DNA of 64,000 bases from Elusimicrobiota bacterium (GTDB lineage: Bacteria > Elusimicrobiota > Elusimicrobia > JACQPE01), in contig JACPAN010000002.1 of assembly GCA_016180815.1 (NCBI GenBank), forward strand, positions 62,001-126,000, read 5' to 3'. Below are positions 34,074-43,721 of this stretch, one piece after another. The notes beneath the pieces were generated by a model, which saw nothing but the letters and a program-made list of their open reading frames with translations, was not told where the DNA came from and did no database searches. A program made the translations under genes and the position numbers. Position 1 is the first letter of the stretch, and every line of letters begins with the position of its first letter.

Positions 34074-35378
34074 ATGGATGCTTATAAAATCGACGGCGGT
34101 TTTGCTCTGCGCGGCTCGGTTGAAATCAGCGGTTCGAAAAACGCGTCCCTTCCCTGTTTGTTCGCTTCTTTGTTGACACCCGAACCCGTGCGCATCCGGC
34201 GCCTTCCCGTTCTCCGGGACACGAATACCGCGCTTTCGTTGTTGAAAACGTTGGGCAAAGAGGCGTTCAAGGGAGGCGACGTGGTTTGCCTTGAAGAAAA
34301 AAATTTTTCAAGGGCGGTGTTCAGGGAAATTACCGCTCCTTATGATTTGGTCAAGCAAATGCGCGCCAGCATTCTTTCAGCGGGCCCCATGCTGGCTAGA
34401 TGGGGAAAGGCCAGAGTCTCGTTGCCCGGCGGCTGCGCTATCGGCCTGAGACCCATCGATATTCATCTCGACGGCTTCAAAGCCATGGGCGCCAAAATCA
34501 GCGTTCACGGCGGCGATCTGGAGCTGACCGCGCCCAAAACAGGCTTGAAGGCCGCGCGTTACCGTTTGCATTTTGAAAGCGTGGGCGCCACGGAAAATTT
34601 GATGATGGCCGCGGCGTTTTGCCCGGGGGTCAGCGTCCTCGAGCGCGCGGCCCGTGAGCCGGAAATCACGGACTTGGCCTCGATGCTTCAAAACATGGGC
34701 GCGATGATCGAAGGAGCGGGGACCTCGAGGATCGTTATCCGGGGGAATAAAAATTTGCGCGGAACCGATCATGCGGTGATCGCGGACCGCATTGAAACCG
34801 GGACGTTCGTTTTATTCGCCGCCTCGGCGCCCGGATCATCGTTAGAAATCACCGGCTGCGTGCCGGAGCATAACCGGGCGCTGCTGGACGCCTGCCGCAA
34901 GGCGGGCGTGAGCGTCGAAACTTCGGTCCAGGCGATCCGGGTATCGACGCCCAAAGGTTTCCGGCCACGGCCGTTGTCGATTAAAACCAAGGTTTATCCC
35001 GGCTTCCCGACGGATATTCAGCCGTTGTGGACGGCTTTCATGTCGCGCGCGCGCGGACGGACCACGGTTCAAGAGTCCATTTTTGAAAATCGTTTTCTTC
35101 ATGTCGCGGAGTTAAACCGCATGGGCGCGGATATCGCCGTCAGGGGAGACCGGGCGCTGATTCGCGGCGCGGGAACGTTGACCGGGGCCAAGGTCATGGC
35201 CGGTGATTTAAGGGCCGGGGCCGGCTTAATCGCCGCGGCCTTGGCCGCCGGAGGCCAAAGCGTGATTTCCAGAATTTATCACGTCGACCGCGGCTATGAA
35301 AATCTGGAGGGAAAATTATCGGCTTTGGGCGCGCGGATCAAGCGATTTGTGGAAGTCCGTTATCAAAGAGTGGCTTAA
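34074..35378 (+). CDS. murA: UDP-N-acetylglucosamine 1-carboxyvinyltransferase MurA
   Basis: MurA starts peptidoglycan precursor synthesis by adding enolpyruvate to UDP-GlcNAc. The 434-residue protein has SGSKNASLP (catalytic Lys-Asn) and LPGGCAIGLRPID with Cys121, the residue attacked by fosfomycin, so sensitivity at this level is expected. TDIQPLW and RFLHVAEL segments of the inside-out barrel follow. No ribosome site is visible before the ATG. The stop directly abuts the folC ATG. Confidence 0.96.
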   Translation: MDAYKIDGGFALRGSVEISGSKNASLPCLFASLLTPEPVRIRRLPVLRDTNTALSLLKTLGKEAFKGGDVVCLEEKNFSRAVFREITAPYDLVKQMRASILSAGPMLARWGKARVSLPGGCAIGLRPIDIHLDGFKAMGAKISVHGGDLELTAPKTGLKAARYRLHFESVGATENLMMAAAFCPGVSVLERAAREPEITDLASMLQNMGAMIEGAGTSRIVIRGNKNLRGTDHAVIADRIETGTFVLFAASAPGSSLEITGCVPEHNRALLDACRKAGVSVETSVQAIRVSTPKGFRPRPLSIKTKVYPGFPTDIQPLWTAFMSRARGRTTVQESIFENRFLHVAELNRMGADIAVRGDRALIRGAGTLTGAKVMAGDLRAGAGLIAAALAAGGQSVISRIYHVDRGYENLEGKLSALGARIKRFVEVRYQRVA

Positions 35379-36668
35379 ATGGATTTATTCGGCGAGGCCC
35401 TGCGTTACCTTGATCGGAAACAGGAATCAAAAATTCTTCTCGGCTTGGACCGGGTCAGGCGGTTTCTGGCGGCCATCGGCAATCCTCAGGATGGTTTGCG
35501 CGTCATTCACGTCGCGGGAACCAACGGCAAGGGTTCCGTTTGCAAAATGCTTTTCCAGGTTTTTGTTGAGGGGGGATTCAACGCCGGGCATTACAGCTCT
35601 CCACACTTAATCAACGTTACGGAACGTATTGAAACCCGAAACGGGCCGATTCCTGAATCGGATTTCGCGGCTATCATCAGCCGGTTAAGGGACATCCCCG
35701 GCCATGATGATTTGACGTATTTCGAATTGCTGACGGTTGCGGCCTTTGTTTATTTTCGGGAAACCGGCGCCGATCCGGTCATTTTGGAAACGGGTTTGGG
35801 AGGACGCCTGGACGCCACCAATGTGATCGTGCGGCCCTTGGCGAGCGTCATTACCGCGATCGGCATGGATCACGTGAATTTTTTGGGCTCGACGATTGAA
35901 GAGATCGCCCGCGAGAAAGCAGGCATTGTCAAAAACGATGTTCCTGTTTTCACCGGATCGCTGCCGCCCGAAGCCGAGCGCGTGATCAGGGAAATCGCCC
36001 AAGCCAAATCCGCTGCCCTGCATCAGCCTGATTTTTCCGGTTTGCGTTCGGTTTATTCATGGGAGGAGGCTCTTCAACGCGTCGAATACGGCGGGCAAAA
36101 ATATTCCTTGCGTTTATTGGGCGCCGAGCAGCCGGCGAATTCGGCTTTGGTGGCCGAGATTTTCAAGGTCTTGGCCGATCGAGGGTTCGAATTATCCCCG
36201 GTTGCGATTGGGCGGGGTTTAGGCAGGGCCGAACTACCGGGGCGATGGCAGTTGCGCCGCGTTGATAGCAAACCCTGGGTTTTGGACGTGGCGCATAATG
36301 AGCAGGCTGTTTCTTGCTTTCTAAAAACATGGCGGCGTTCGCCGTTTTTTGACGTCCGGCCCAGACGAGTTGTTTTGGGCTTCATGAAAGACAAGGATTA
36401 TCCGGCCATGCTCAGGCAATTGTCCCCGCATTTCGAGGAATTTTATCTAGGCGGTCTTGACTCGCCGCGATCCTGCTCGCCCGCGGCATTGGCCGGGGAG
36501 CCGGCCTTGGGGGGGACCCGTGTCCGGGTTTTTGAATCCATGGGCGCCGCCCTCGGCGAAGCGATCAAGCCGCCGTCGCCGGCTTTCACCGCGGTTCTCG
36601 GCTCCTTTCGAGCCGTCGCCCCTTTTGAACATGTTTTAAATTTGGCTACAATTTCGACCTATGCCTAA
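35379..36668 (+). CDS. folC: Folylpolyglutamate synthase/dihydrofolate synthase
   Basis: FolC adds glutamate to dihydropteroate and folates. The 429-residue Mur-ligase-family protein has the P-loop HVAGTNGKGSVCKML (residues 46-60), YSSPHLINVTERI, the metal-binding LETGLGGRLDATN and the ITAIGMDHVNFLG motif. It starts at the base after the murA stop and its end overlaps the next gene by eight bases. The C-terminal VLDVAHNEQAV segment is the family's substrate-binding Asp-x-Ala-His-Asn. Confidence 0.95.
   Translation: MDLFGEALRYLDRKQESKILLGLDRVRRFLAAIGNPQDGLRVIHVAGTNGKGSVCKMLFQVFVEGGFNAGHYSSPHLINVTERIETRNGPIPESDFAAIISRLRDIPGHDDLTYFELLTVAAFVYFRETGADPVILETGLGGRLDATNVIVRPLASVITAIGMDHVNFLGSTIEEIAREKAGIVKNDVPVFTGSLPPEAERVIREIAQAKSAALHQPDFSGLRSVYSWEEALQRVEYGGQKYSLRLLGAEQPANSALVAEIFKVLADRGFELSPVAIGRGLGRAELPGRWQLRRVDSKPWVLDVAHNEQAVSCFLKTWRRSPFFDVRPRRVVLGFMKDKDYPAMLRQLSPHFEEFYLGGLDSPRSCSPAALAGEPALGGTRVRVFESMGAALGEAIKPPSPAFTAVLGSFRAVAPFEHVLNLATISTYA
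36625..36652 (+). promoter_or_regulatory. Promoter for the nucleotide-sugar cluster
   Basis: TTGAAC (36625-36630), 16 bases, TACAAT (36647-36652). The -10 ends eight bases before the epimerase ATG, inside the folC coding end. This again implies a leaderless start. Confidence 0.6.
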
Positions 36669-37644
36669 GGAATTGGCGCTGGTCACGGGAGGCGCGGGAT
36701 TCATCGGTTCGCATATCGCGGAATCCTTGCTTGAGCGCGGCTATGAGGTGCGCATTCTGGATGATTTTTCCACCGGAAAAAAAGCGCACATCCATTTGTT
36801 CGAAAGCAAAGTCGATCTTCACCAAGGAAGCATTACCGACGAAAGCGCTTTAAAGAAGGCTTTATCCGGCGTGCGCTATGTGTTTCATCAGGCGGCCATC
36901 CGCTCCGTTCCCAAAAGCGTGGATCAACCCAATCTTTCCAATAACGTCAATGTCACGGGGACGCTTAATGTCTTGCGCTTGGCCAAGGAAGCCGGCGTCA
37001 AAATGGTGGTTTACGCTTCAAGCTCATCGCTCTATGGCGACGGGCTTGTATTCCCCCAGCACGAAGAATTGATGCCCAAACCCATTTCGCCTTATGCGGT
37101 CAGCAAATTAGCCGGAGAGCTTTACGCGCGGGTGTTCGCCAAATCCTTCGGCCTGCCGACGATTTCTTTGCGCTATTTCAATGTTTACGGACCGCGTCAG
37201 GATCCCGAATCCATTTATTCGGCCGTGATCCCCCGTTTTATGGAATTAGCCAAGGAAGGCCGGGCGCTTGAGATTCATTGGGACGGACGTCAGTCGCGGG
37301 ATTTCACTTACATCGGCGACGTGGTCCAGGCCAATTTGCTGGCGCTTAAGGCCCCGGTAAAGGCCTACGGCGAGGCCTTCAACGTGGCCAGCGGCAAAAG
37401 TTATTCATTGCTTGATTTGATCCGGATCATCGAAAAGATCATCGGACGCAAACTCGAAAAACAATTTCAGCCTCGCCGCCACGGCGACGTGCGCAAAACC
37501 TCGGCGAGCATCGCCAAAGCCCGCCGCTTGCTTAAATTCAAACCGCAGATGGCGTTTGAAGCCGGATTGCTCGCAACCTGGCGTTATTTCGAAACGGACG
37601 GCGAACAAGCGCCGGCGGGCGGCCAACTCAGCGCGATTCATTAA
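36661..37644 (+). CDS. NAD-dependent UDP-sugar epimerase (extended SDR)
   Basis: A 327-residue extended short-chain dehydrogenase. The Rossmann motif VTGGAGFIGSHIAE, the HQAAIRSVPKSV segment, the catalytic SSSLYGD and YAVSKLAGE (Tyr-x3-Lys) and RYFNVYGPRQDP are present. The pattern resembles UDP-GlcNAc/UDP-Glc 4-epimerases of the WbpP/GalE class; the exact substrate cannot be read from sequence. It begins a run of nucleotide-sugar genes, three bases before the UDP-glucose dehydrogenase. Confidence 0.9.
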   Translation: MPKELALVTGGAGFIGSHIAESLLERGYEVRILDDFSTGKKAHIHLFESKVDLHQGSITDESALKKALSGVRYVFHQAAIRSVPKSVDQPNLSNNVNVTGTLNVLRLAKEAGVKMVVYASSSSLYGDGLVFPQHEELMPKPISPYAVSKLAGELYARVFAKSFGLPTISLRYFNVYGPRQDPESIYSAVIPRFMELAKEGRALEIHWDGRQSRDFTYIGDVVQANLLALKAPVKAYGEAFNVASGKSYSLLDLIRIIEKIIGRKLEKQFQPRRHGDVRKTSASIAKARRLLKFKPQMAFEAGLLATWRYFETDGEQAPAGGQLSAIH

Positions 37645-37646
37645 AT

Positions 37647-38969
37647 ATGCCCGGCCGCTCCCCTTCAAAATCGAAAAAAGTCGGCGTCATCGGCTGCGGC
37701 TATGTCGGCTTGGTGACCGGCGCTTGTTTTTCAAAAATGGGCCATGATGTTTTTTGCGTTGACAACGATTCTTCGAAAATCGACGTTCTCAAGAAGGGCA
37801 AGCCGCCGTTTTTTGAGCCCGGACTCCCCGAATTATTGACCAAAGCCAAGCGGCAGGGGAAACTCCGCTTCGGATCAAGCATCGCGGAGATGATGCGCCA
37901 TGCGGAAGTGGTGTTTATCTGCGTCGGCACCCCGCCGCGATCCGACGGCAGCGCGGACCTTTCGGCCATCGAGGCCGTGGCCCGCGAAATTGCGAGAAAT
38001 TTGAGCCACTACACGCTGATCGTGGAAAAGTCCACGGTGCCGGTGGCTACCGGCGAGCAGGTGGCCCGCGTCATTGGCGGCGAAAATTCCAAAAATATTC
38101 CTTTCGACGTGGCGAGCAATCCCGAATTTTTAAGGGAAGGCACGGCCATCGAGGATTTTTTCGAGCCGGATCGAGTGGTGTTCGGCGTCAATTCGCCGCG
38201 CGCCGAGAAAATGTTGAGGGAACTGTTCTCTTCGGTGAAGGCGCCGGTGATCGTGACGGACATTAAATCCGCGGAGTTGATCAAACACGCCTCCAATTCT
38301 TTTTTGGCGACCAAAATCGCCTATGCCAACGCTTTGTCGCGCATCTGCGATTTGATCGGCGCGGACGTCACCCAAGTCATCAAGGGCGTGGGCATGGATA
38401 AAAGAATCGGGCGGGCTTTTTTAAACCCGGGTTTAGTCGGCGGTTTTTGCCTGCCCAAGGACCTTGAGGCTTTCTATCACATCTCCAAGCGCATGGGCTA
38501 TGATTTCAAACTGCTGCAAGCCGTCAAGGAAATTCATGAAACGCAGAAAGACCATGTCTTGAACAAGCTCGAGGAGGAGCTCTGGAATCTGGAGGGGAAA
38601 ACCGTCGCGATCCTGGGTTTGTCGTTTAAGCCGAACACCGATGATTTGCGTTTCGCTCCCAGCTTGGACATCGTTAAAAGGTTGTTGTCCCGGGGCGTGC
38701 TGATCAGGGCTTATGATCCGGCCAGCATGGATAAAGCCAAGCAGATTTTAGGCAACCATACCGTTTCTTTCGCCCAGGATCCGTACGCCTGCTTGAAGGG
38801 AGCGCATGCCGCGATTCTGGTCACGGAATGGGATGAATTCGGCGGGCTGGATTTTGCCCGAGTCAAAAAGGAAATGGCCTTGCCCGTTCTTATCGATGTC
38901 CGTAATTATTGGGACTCGGCCAAGCTCAAGAGTCTGGGCTTTCGCTACCGCGGCATCGGCCGCAATTAG
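37647..38969 (+). CDS. UDP-glucose 6-dehydrogenase
   Basis: It oxidises UDP-glucose to UDP-glucuronate with two NAD. The 440-residue protein has the N-terminal [44 protein letters not shown] and NPEFLREG. The catalytic Cys lies in [12 protein letters not shown] (about residue 267). The usual motif is GGxCFPKD, so Leu replaces Phe beside the Cys. The C-terminal lobe has [13 protein letters not shown]. It feeds the UDP-xylose synthase immediately downstream. Confidence 0.95.
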   Translation: MPGRSPSKSKKVGVIGCGYVGLVTGACFSKMGHDVFCVDNDSSKIDVLKKGKPPFFEPGLPELLTKAKRQGKLRFGSSIAEMMRHAEVVFICVGTPPRSDGSADLSAIEAVAREIARNLSHYTLIVEKSTVPVATGEQVARVIGGENSKNIPFDVASNPEFLREGTAIEDFFEPDRVVFGVNSPRAEKMLRELFSSVKAPVIVTDIKSAELIKHASNSFLATKIAYANALSRICDLIGADVTQVIKGVGMDKRIGRAFLNPGLVGGFCLPKDLEAFYHISKRMGYDFKLLQAVKEIHETQKDHVLNKLEEELWNLEGKTVAILGLSFKPNTDDLRFAPSLDIVKRLLSRGVLIRAYDPASMDKAKQILGNHTVSFAQDPYACLKGAHAAILVTEWDEFGGLDFARVKKEMALPVLIDVRNYWDSAKLKSLGFRYRGIGRN

Positions 38970-38977
38970 GGCCGTTG

Positions 38978-39943
38978 ATGCGTATCCTTTTAACCGGCTG
39001 CGCGGGCTTCATCGGGTCTCATTTGACGCGCCATCTGGTGGCCAAAAAGCATCATGTCATCGGCATCGATAATTTGCTGACCGGGCATTTGCGCAATCTC
39101 GAAAGCCTCTATGAAACCGGTCGGTTTCAGCTCATCAACGCCAATGTCAGCGATTACATCCATGTTTCAGGTTCGATCGACGCGGTCATGCATTTCGCGA
39201 GCCCGGCCAGCCCCATCGATTATTTGAAGCACCCGATCCCGACGTTGAAAGTCGGCGCTCTGGGAACGCATAACGCCTTGGGCGTGGCCAAAGCCAAAAA
39301 AGCGATATTCATGCTGGCTTCCACCAGCGAGGTTTACGGCGATCCCCAGGTTTCACCCCAGCCCGAAACTTACTGGGGCAATGTCAATCCCGTGGGCCCG
39401 CGCGGCGTTTATGACGAAGCCAAGCGCTTCGCTGAAGCCATGTCTATGGCTTATCACCGGGTTCACGGCATCCCGGTGCGTATTTTGCGGATTTTCAACA
39501 CCTACGGCCCGGGCATGCGCCCGGATGACGGGCGGGCCATCCCCAATTTCATCACCCAGGCGCTCCGGCACAAACCCATAACGGTCTACGGCCGGGGAAG
39601 CCAAACGCGAAGCTTTATGTACATTTCCGATTTGGTGGAGGGCATTTATAAATTTTTATTGTCCGGGTATAACGGCCCCATGAATTTGGGCAACCCGGCG
39701 GAGATGACGATTTTGGAATTGGCTCAGGCCATTAAGGAGATGACCGGCAGCCGCGGCAAAATCGTGATGCGCGATTTGCCGACGGACGATCCGAAGGAAC
39801 GCCGCCCCGATATCCGGCTGGCCAAGCAAGTGTTGAGTTGGCAGCCTAAAGTCGATTTAAGGGAAGGTCTGACTCAAACTATTAAGTATTTCCGAGAAAT
39901 GATCGGCGCGCCGAGCAGGCGTTCCGCAAGCGTTTCCGGATGA
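38978..39943 (+). CDS. UDP-glucuronate decarboxylase (UDP-xylose synthase)
   Basis: A 321-residue extended SDR that decarboxylates UDP-glucuronate to UDP-xylose. It has [51 protein letters not shown] with the catalytic Tyr-x3-Lys, and [10 protein letters not shown], all typical of UXS enzymes. The start ATG 38978 lies eight bases after the dehydrogenase stop, and the longer upstream frame is rejected because it overlaps that gene. With the previous gene it forms a two-step path from UDP-glucose to UDP-xylose, for surface polysaccharide. Confidence 0.93.
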   Translation: MRILLTGCAGFIGSHLTRHLVAKKHHVIGIDNLLTGHLRNLESLYETGRFQLINANVSDYIHVSGSIDAVMHFASPASPIDYLKHPIPTLKVGALGTHNALGVAKAKKAIFMLASTSEVYGDPQVSPQPETYWGNVNPVGPRGVYDEAKRFAEAMSMAYHRVHGIPVRILRIFNTYGPGMRPDDGRAIPNFITQALRHKPITVYGRGSQTRSFMYISDLVEGIYKFLLSGYNGPMNLGNPAEMTILELAQAIKEMTGSRGKIVMRDLPTDDPKERRPDIRLAKQVLSWQPKVDLREGLTQTIKYFREMIGAPSRRSASVSG

Positions 39944-39956
39944 AAGCGAGGGATTC

Positions 39957-41408
39957 ATGGAGGTCGTGGAACGCGTGAGCCAATCGCCGGAGCATCGGGC
40001 GCCCAAGAGCCCCATCCGTTTCGGCACGGACGGCTGGCGGGCGGTGATGGCGGAAGAATTTACATTCGCCAACGTGAGGAAAGTCGCCTGGGCCCTGGGC
40101 CATTGGATGCAGAAAAATGCCCCCGGCAAAGCGGTTTTCGTGGGTTATGACCGGCGTTTCGCTTCGCGAGAATTCGCGGAAGAGGCCGCGTCCGTGACCG
40201 CGGGCGCCGGCATCGAGACGCGCCTGGCCAACGATATTTTGCCGACACCCGCTTTTTCTTATTTGGCGAAGAAGAGCAAGGCTTATGCGTTGATCGTCAC
40301 GGCCAGCCATAACCCGCCGACGCATAACGGTTTGAAGATTAAAACGCCCGACGGCGCTTCGGCTCCGGTGCGTATGACCAAAGAAATCGAATTTTTGACG
40401 CTGCAGGCGCCGGAGGAGCTTCCCAAAACCCGTTGCTTGGCCGACGGCACTTTGCGCCGGGAATATGTTTCCTATTTGAGGCAAATGGCGGTTCGGGTGC
40501 GCTCGAAGCTGAGAGGTAAAAAAATCGCCGTTGATTATCTTCATGGCTCAGGAGCCGGATTTCTTGAGGAGGCGCTGGGCGAGCGCTCCATCGTGGCTAG
40601 GCGCAAAGAGAGGGATCCGGAATTCGGCGGCATCGCTCCCGAACCCATTGAGAAAAATATGGGGGAGTTGAAAACGCTGGTTAAAAAGTCGAAGGCGTTG
40701 TTGGGCGTGGCTTTAGACGGCGACGGTGATCGTGTCAGCCTGGTGGATGACAAAGGCAATTATCTGGCCCCGACCACGGTTTTCCCGATGTACGCGTATT
40801 ACCTGGCCCTGCATAAAAAGAATCGCGGCGAAATCGTCCAGGGCGTTTCTTTGGGGTATCTGGGGGAGCGCGTGGCCCGCAAAGCCGGCCTTCCTTTCGC
40901 CTGGGTTCCCGTGGGCTTTAAGAACATCGCGGAACGCATGGTTGCCGGCGACGTTCTTTTAGGCGGCGAGGAATCCGGCGGCTATGCTCTGGGCCGCTTG
41001 CTGCCGGATCGCGACGGCTCAGCCAATGCGTTGCTGATGGTGGAACTGCTGCTGGAATTGGGCTTGAAGCCAAGTCAATTGGTTGAGCGCATTTTTAAGG
41101 AATTCGGTCCTTCTTATTACGAGCGTTTTGATCTTCATTTAAGCGAGACCGTTCAGGCGGACGCCTTTCGCGAGGCCGCGGTCAGCGAGCTTTTGCCCGG
41201 GCTTGAGTCCAGCGGCTACCGGCTGAAGGAAAAAGTGATGATCGACGGGTTGAAGGCGTTTTTCGACAACGGCAGCTGGCTTTTGCTGCGGCCCTCCGGC
41301 ACCGAGCCCTTGGTGAGGATTTACGCGGAGTCCGCGACGAAGAAAATGACGCGCGAACTGCTGGGCTTGGCTTCAGGCTGGGCGAAAACGAAACTGAGTT
41401 CCAAATAG
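39957..41408 (+). CDS. Phosphoglucomutase/phosphomannomutase family protein
   Basis: A 483-residue alpha-D-phosphohexomutase. Domain 1 has RFGTDGWRAVM and the phosphoserine loop TASHNPPTHNGLKI. Domain 2 has the Mg loop LDGDGDRVSL. Domain 3 has the sugar-binding GGEESGGYALG. Domain 4 has the phosphate-binding RPSGTEPLVRIYAES. Glucose-1-P versus mannose-1-P versus glucosamine-1-P cannot be resolved. It lies four bases before a sugar-nucleotide pyrophosphorylase, so it likely supplies hexose-1-phosphate to it. Confidence 0.92.
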   Translation: MEVVERVSQSPEHRAPKSPIRFGTDGWRAVMAEEFTFANVRKVAWALGHWMQKNAPGKAVFVGYDRRFASREFAEEAASVTAGAGIETRLANDILPTPAFSYLAKKSKAYALIVTASHNPPTHNGLKIKTPDGASAPVRMTKEIEFLTLQAPEELPKTRCLADGTLRREYVSYLRQMAVRVRSKLRGKKIAVDYLHGSGAGFLEEALGERSIVARRKERDPEFGGIAPEPIEKNMGELKTLVKKSKALLGVALDGDGDRVSLVDDKGNYLAPTTVFPMYAYYLALHKKNRGEIVQGVSLGYLGERVARKAGLPFAWVPVGFKNIAERMVAGDVLLGGEESGGYALGRLLPDRDGSANALLMVELLLELGLKPSQLVERIFKEFGPSYYERFDLHLSETVQADAFREAAVSELLPGLESSGYRLKEKVMIDGLKAFFDNGSWLLLRPSGTEPLVRIYAESATKKMTRELLGLASGWAKTKLSSK

Positions 41409-41411
41409 CCC

Positions 41412-42449
41412 ATGAAAGCCATGGTTCTTGCCGCCGGCGAAGGGACGCGTCTGCGCCCGTTGACGCTGGATAGGCCCAAGCCCATGGTGCCCGTGGTCAA
41501 CAGGCCCAATATCGGCCATGTCTTGGACAAGTTGTCTAACGCAGGGATCAAAGATGCCGCGGTTAATCTTTGGTTTCATTCCGATCTGATTAAAAAATAC
41601 GTCGGCAAGGGAACAACGTGGAATATCGGGATTCGCTATTCCCAAGAGAAAAAATTGCGCGGAACAGCGGGCTCCATCGCGCCGCTGAAGGATTTTTTTA
41701 AAAAAGACAGCTTCGTGGTTTTATCCGGCGACGGCGTTTCCGAACTCAACATCAACGAGCTTGAAATGCATCACCGCAAAAGCGGCGCCATCGCCACGGT
41801 GGTCTTGGCTCAGGTGGACGCGCGTTTTGATTACGGGCTGGTGAAATTAAACGGCGCCCATCAAGTGACGACTTTAATCGAGAAGCCGAGCTGGCGCGAG
41901 GCCTTCGCCCCTTATGTCAACACCGGCATTTATATGTTCGAGCCGGAAATCCTCGACTGGATTCCCGGCGACGGGCCTTTTGATTTTGCGCGCGAACTTT
42001 TCCCCAGGCTTTTGGCCGAATCCCAGGTCGTCAACGGCTATGTGCTCGACGGCTATTGGTGCGATATCGGCAATTTGAAGGAATACCGGCGCTGCCACAA
42101 GGATATTTTAGACGGCAAAACCCGCGTCAAGATTCCGGGGGAAGAAATCGAGCCGGGCGTTTGGGTCGGGGAGAAGACCCGCATCGGGAGCGGCGTGTCC
42201 ATCGAAGGGCCGGTCGCCATCGGCCGTGGCGTAACCGTTGAAAAATCCGCTAAAATCCTGCCGTATAGCGTCATCGGCGACGGCTGCCATATCAGCCGCG
42301 GCGCGGTGATCGATGAATCGATTTTGTGGGAAAAAGTCAAAGTGTCCGCGGGCGTGCGCGTCTCCGGATGCGTGTTGGCTGACGGGGCCGTTTTAAAGGA
42401 AAACATGGCTTTTTTCGAAGGCGCTGTGTTAAGCGCCAATCCGCAATAG
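41412..42449 (+). CDS. Sugar-1-phosphate nucleotidyltransferase with left-handed beta-helix
   Basis: A 345-residue protein. The N-terminal nucleotidyltransferase starts AMVLAAGEGTRLRPLT and has RPKPMVPVVNRP, LSGDGVSEL and the NTGIYMFEP segment. The C-terminal hexapeptide repeats (EPGVWVGEKTRIGSGVSIEGPVAIGRG) form a left-handed beta-helix. This architecture is that of GDP-mannose or dTDP/UDP-glucose pyrophosphorylases of the GMPPB class. Paired with the phosphohexomutase, a GDP-mannose or UDP-glucose role is likely. Confidence 0.9.
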   Translation: MKAMVLAAGEGTRLRPLTLDRPKPMVPVVNRPNIGHVLDKLSNAGIKDAAVNLWFHSDLIKKYVGKGTTWNIGIRYSQEKKLRGTAGSIAPLKDFFKKDSFVVLSGDGVSELNINELEMHHRKSGAIATVVLAQVDARFDYGLVKLNGAHQVTTLIEKPSWREAFAPYVNTGIYMFEPEILDWIPGDGPFDFARELFPRLLAESQVVNGYVLDGYWCDIGNLKEYRRCHKDILDGKTRVKIPGEEIEPGVWVGEKTRIGSGVSIEGPVAIGRGVTVEKSAKILPYSVIGDGCHISRGAVIDESILWEKVKVSAGVRVSGCVLADGAVLKENMAFFEGAVLSANPQ

Positions 42450-42479
42450 GCGATCAAAATATAAGGAGAACAACGACAT

Positions 42480-43700
42480 ATGTCCAAAGGGTACTATGAG
42501 TTAACCAGCGAATCCGTAGGTCCGGGCCATCCGGATAAACTCTGCGATCAGATTTCAGACGCGGTCTTAGACGAGGTGTTGGGGCAGGACCCCACGGGCC
42601 GGGTGGCTTGCGAAACCTTCGCCACTTCTCAGTTGATCGTCGTCGGCGGGGAGATTACGACCAAGGCGGACGTCGATGTCAAAGGCATCGTCCATAAAGT
42701 TCTCAAAGACACCGGTTACACGGACACGCGTTTCGGCGTGACGCCGGAAACCTGCACGGTGCTCAACGTGGTCGGCAAACAATCGCCGGATATCGCCCAA
42801 GGCGTGGATACGGGCGGGGCCGGGGATCAGGGCATGATGGTGGGCTTCGCCTGCCAGGAAACGCCGGAATTGATGCCTTTGACCATCATGCTTTCTCATA
42901 AGCTGATCCGCCGCCAGAAAGAGGTACGCGAAAAAGGCGTTTTGAAATACCTGGGCCCGGACGCCAAATCCCAGGTGTCGGTCACGTATTTGGACGGCAA
43001 GCCGCTGAAAGTCACCACCGTGGTTTTATCCACGCAGCATACGGATGAGATTCTGGATAAGACGGGACGCCAAATTACCGAAAAAGCCAGAAAAGAAATC
43101 ATCGAGGCCGTTATTCTGCCTGTGTTAGGGCCGAGATTATTGGACCCTAAAACGCGCATTTTGGTCAATCCCACCGGAAAGTTCATTATCGGCGGCCCGG
43201 CGGGCGACACCGGGTTGACCGGGCGCAAAATTATCGTGGACACTTACGGCGGCATCGCGCCTCACGGCGGCGGGGCCTTCTCGGGAAAAGACCCGACAAA
43301 AGTGGACCGTTCCGCGGCTTATATGGCCCGTTACATCGCCAAAAATATCGCGGCCGCCAAGCTGGCGGAGAAAGTTTATGTGACCTTGGCCTATGCCATC
43401 GGCGTGGCCGAGCCGGTGAGCGTGCATATCGACTTTCAGGGAACAGGGCTTCCCGGACTTTCCGAAGAGCGCGTGTCTCAAGTGGTGCGCAAGGTTTTCT
43501 CATTGACGCCCAATGGGATCATCAATCAGCTCAAACTGCGCCGGCCGATCTTCAGGCCGACTGCAGCGTTCGGGCATTTCGGCCGTCCGGAGTTTCCGTG
43601 GGAAGCGACGGACAAAGTCGAGGCTTTGCGGGAAACGTTGGGCGTCAAAAACGGCCATTCGAATCATCGTTCGGCCAAAGCAGCCGCAGTCGCGGCTTGA
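42480..43700 (+). CDS. metK: S-adenosylmethionine synthetase
   Basis: MetK makes SAM from methionine and ATP. The 406-residue protein has the [18 protein letters not shown] start, GAGDQGMM (ATP/P-loop hexapeptide), [19 protein letters not shown] and the C-terminal [11 protein letters not shown] strong AAGGAGA ribosome site precedes the ATG in the 30-base gap after the nucleotidyltransferase, which is too short for a SAM riboswitch. It forms a SAM-cycle pair with the next gene. Confidence 0.97.
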   Translation: MSKGYYELTSESVGPGHPDKLCDQISDAVLDEVLGQDPTGRVACETFATSQLIVVGGEITTKADVDVKGIVHKVLKDTGYTDTRFGVTPETCTVLNVVGKQSPDIAQGVDTGGAGDQGMMVGFACQETPELMPLTIMLSHKLIRRQKEVREKGVLKYLGPDAKSQVSVTYLDGKPLKVTTVVLSTQHTDEILDKTGRQITEKARKEIIEAVILPVLGPRLLDPKTRILVNPTGKFIIGGPAGDTGLTGRKIIVDTYGGIAPHGGGAFSGKDPTKVDRSAAYMARYIAKNIAAAKLAEKVYVTLAYAIGVAEPVSVHIDFQGTGLPGLSEERVSQVVRKVFSLTPNGIINQLKLRRPIFRPTAAFGHFGRPEFPWEATDKVEALRETLGVKNGHSNHRSAKAAAVAA

Positions 43701-43721
43701 TTTAAGGATTATCAGGAGGAA

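Noticed and set aside
42450-42479. Possible SAM riboswitch before metK
   Set aside because: Only 30 bases lie between the previous stop and the metK start, and they hold a plain AAGGAGA ribosome site.
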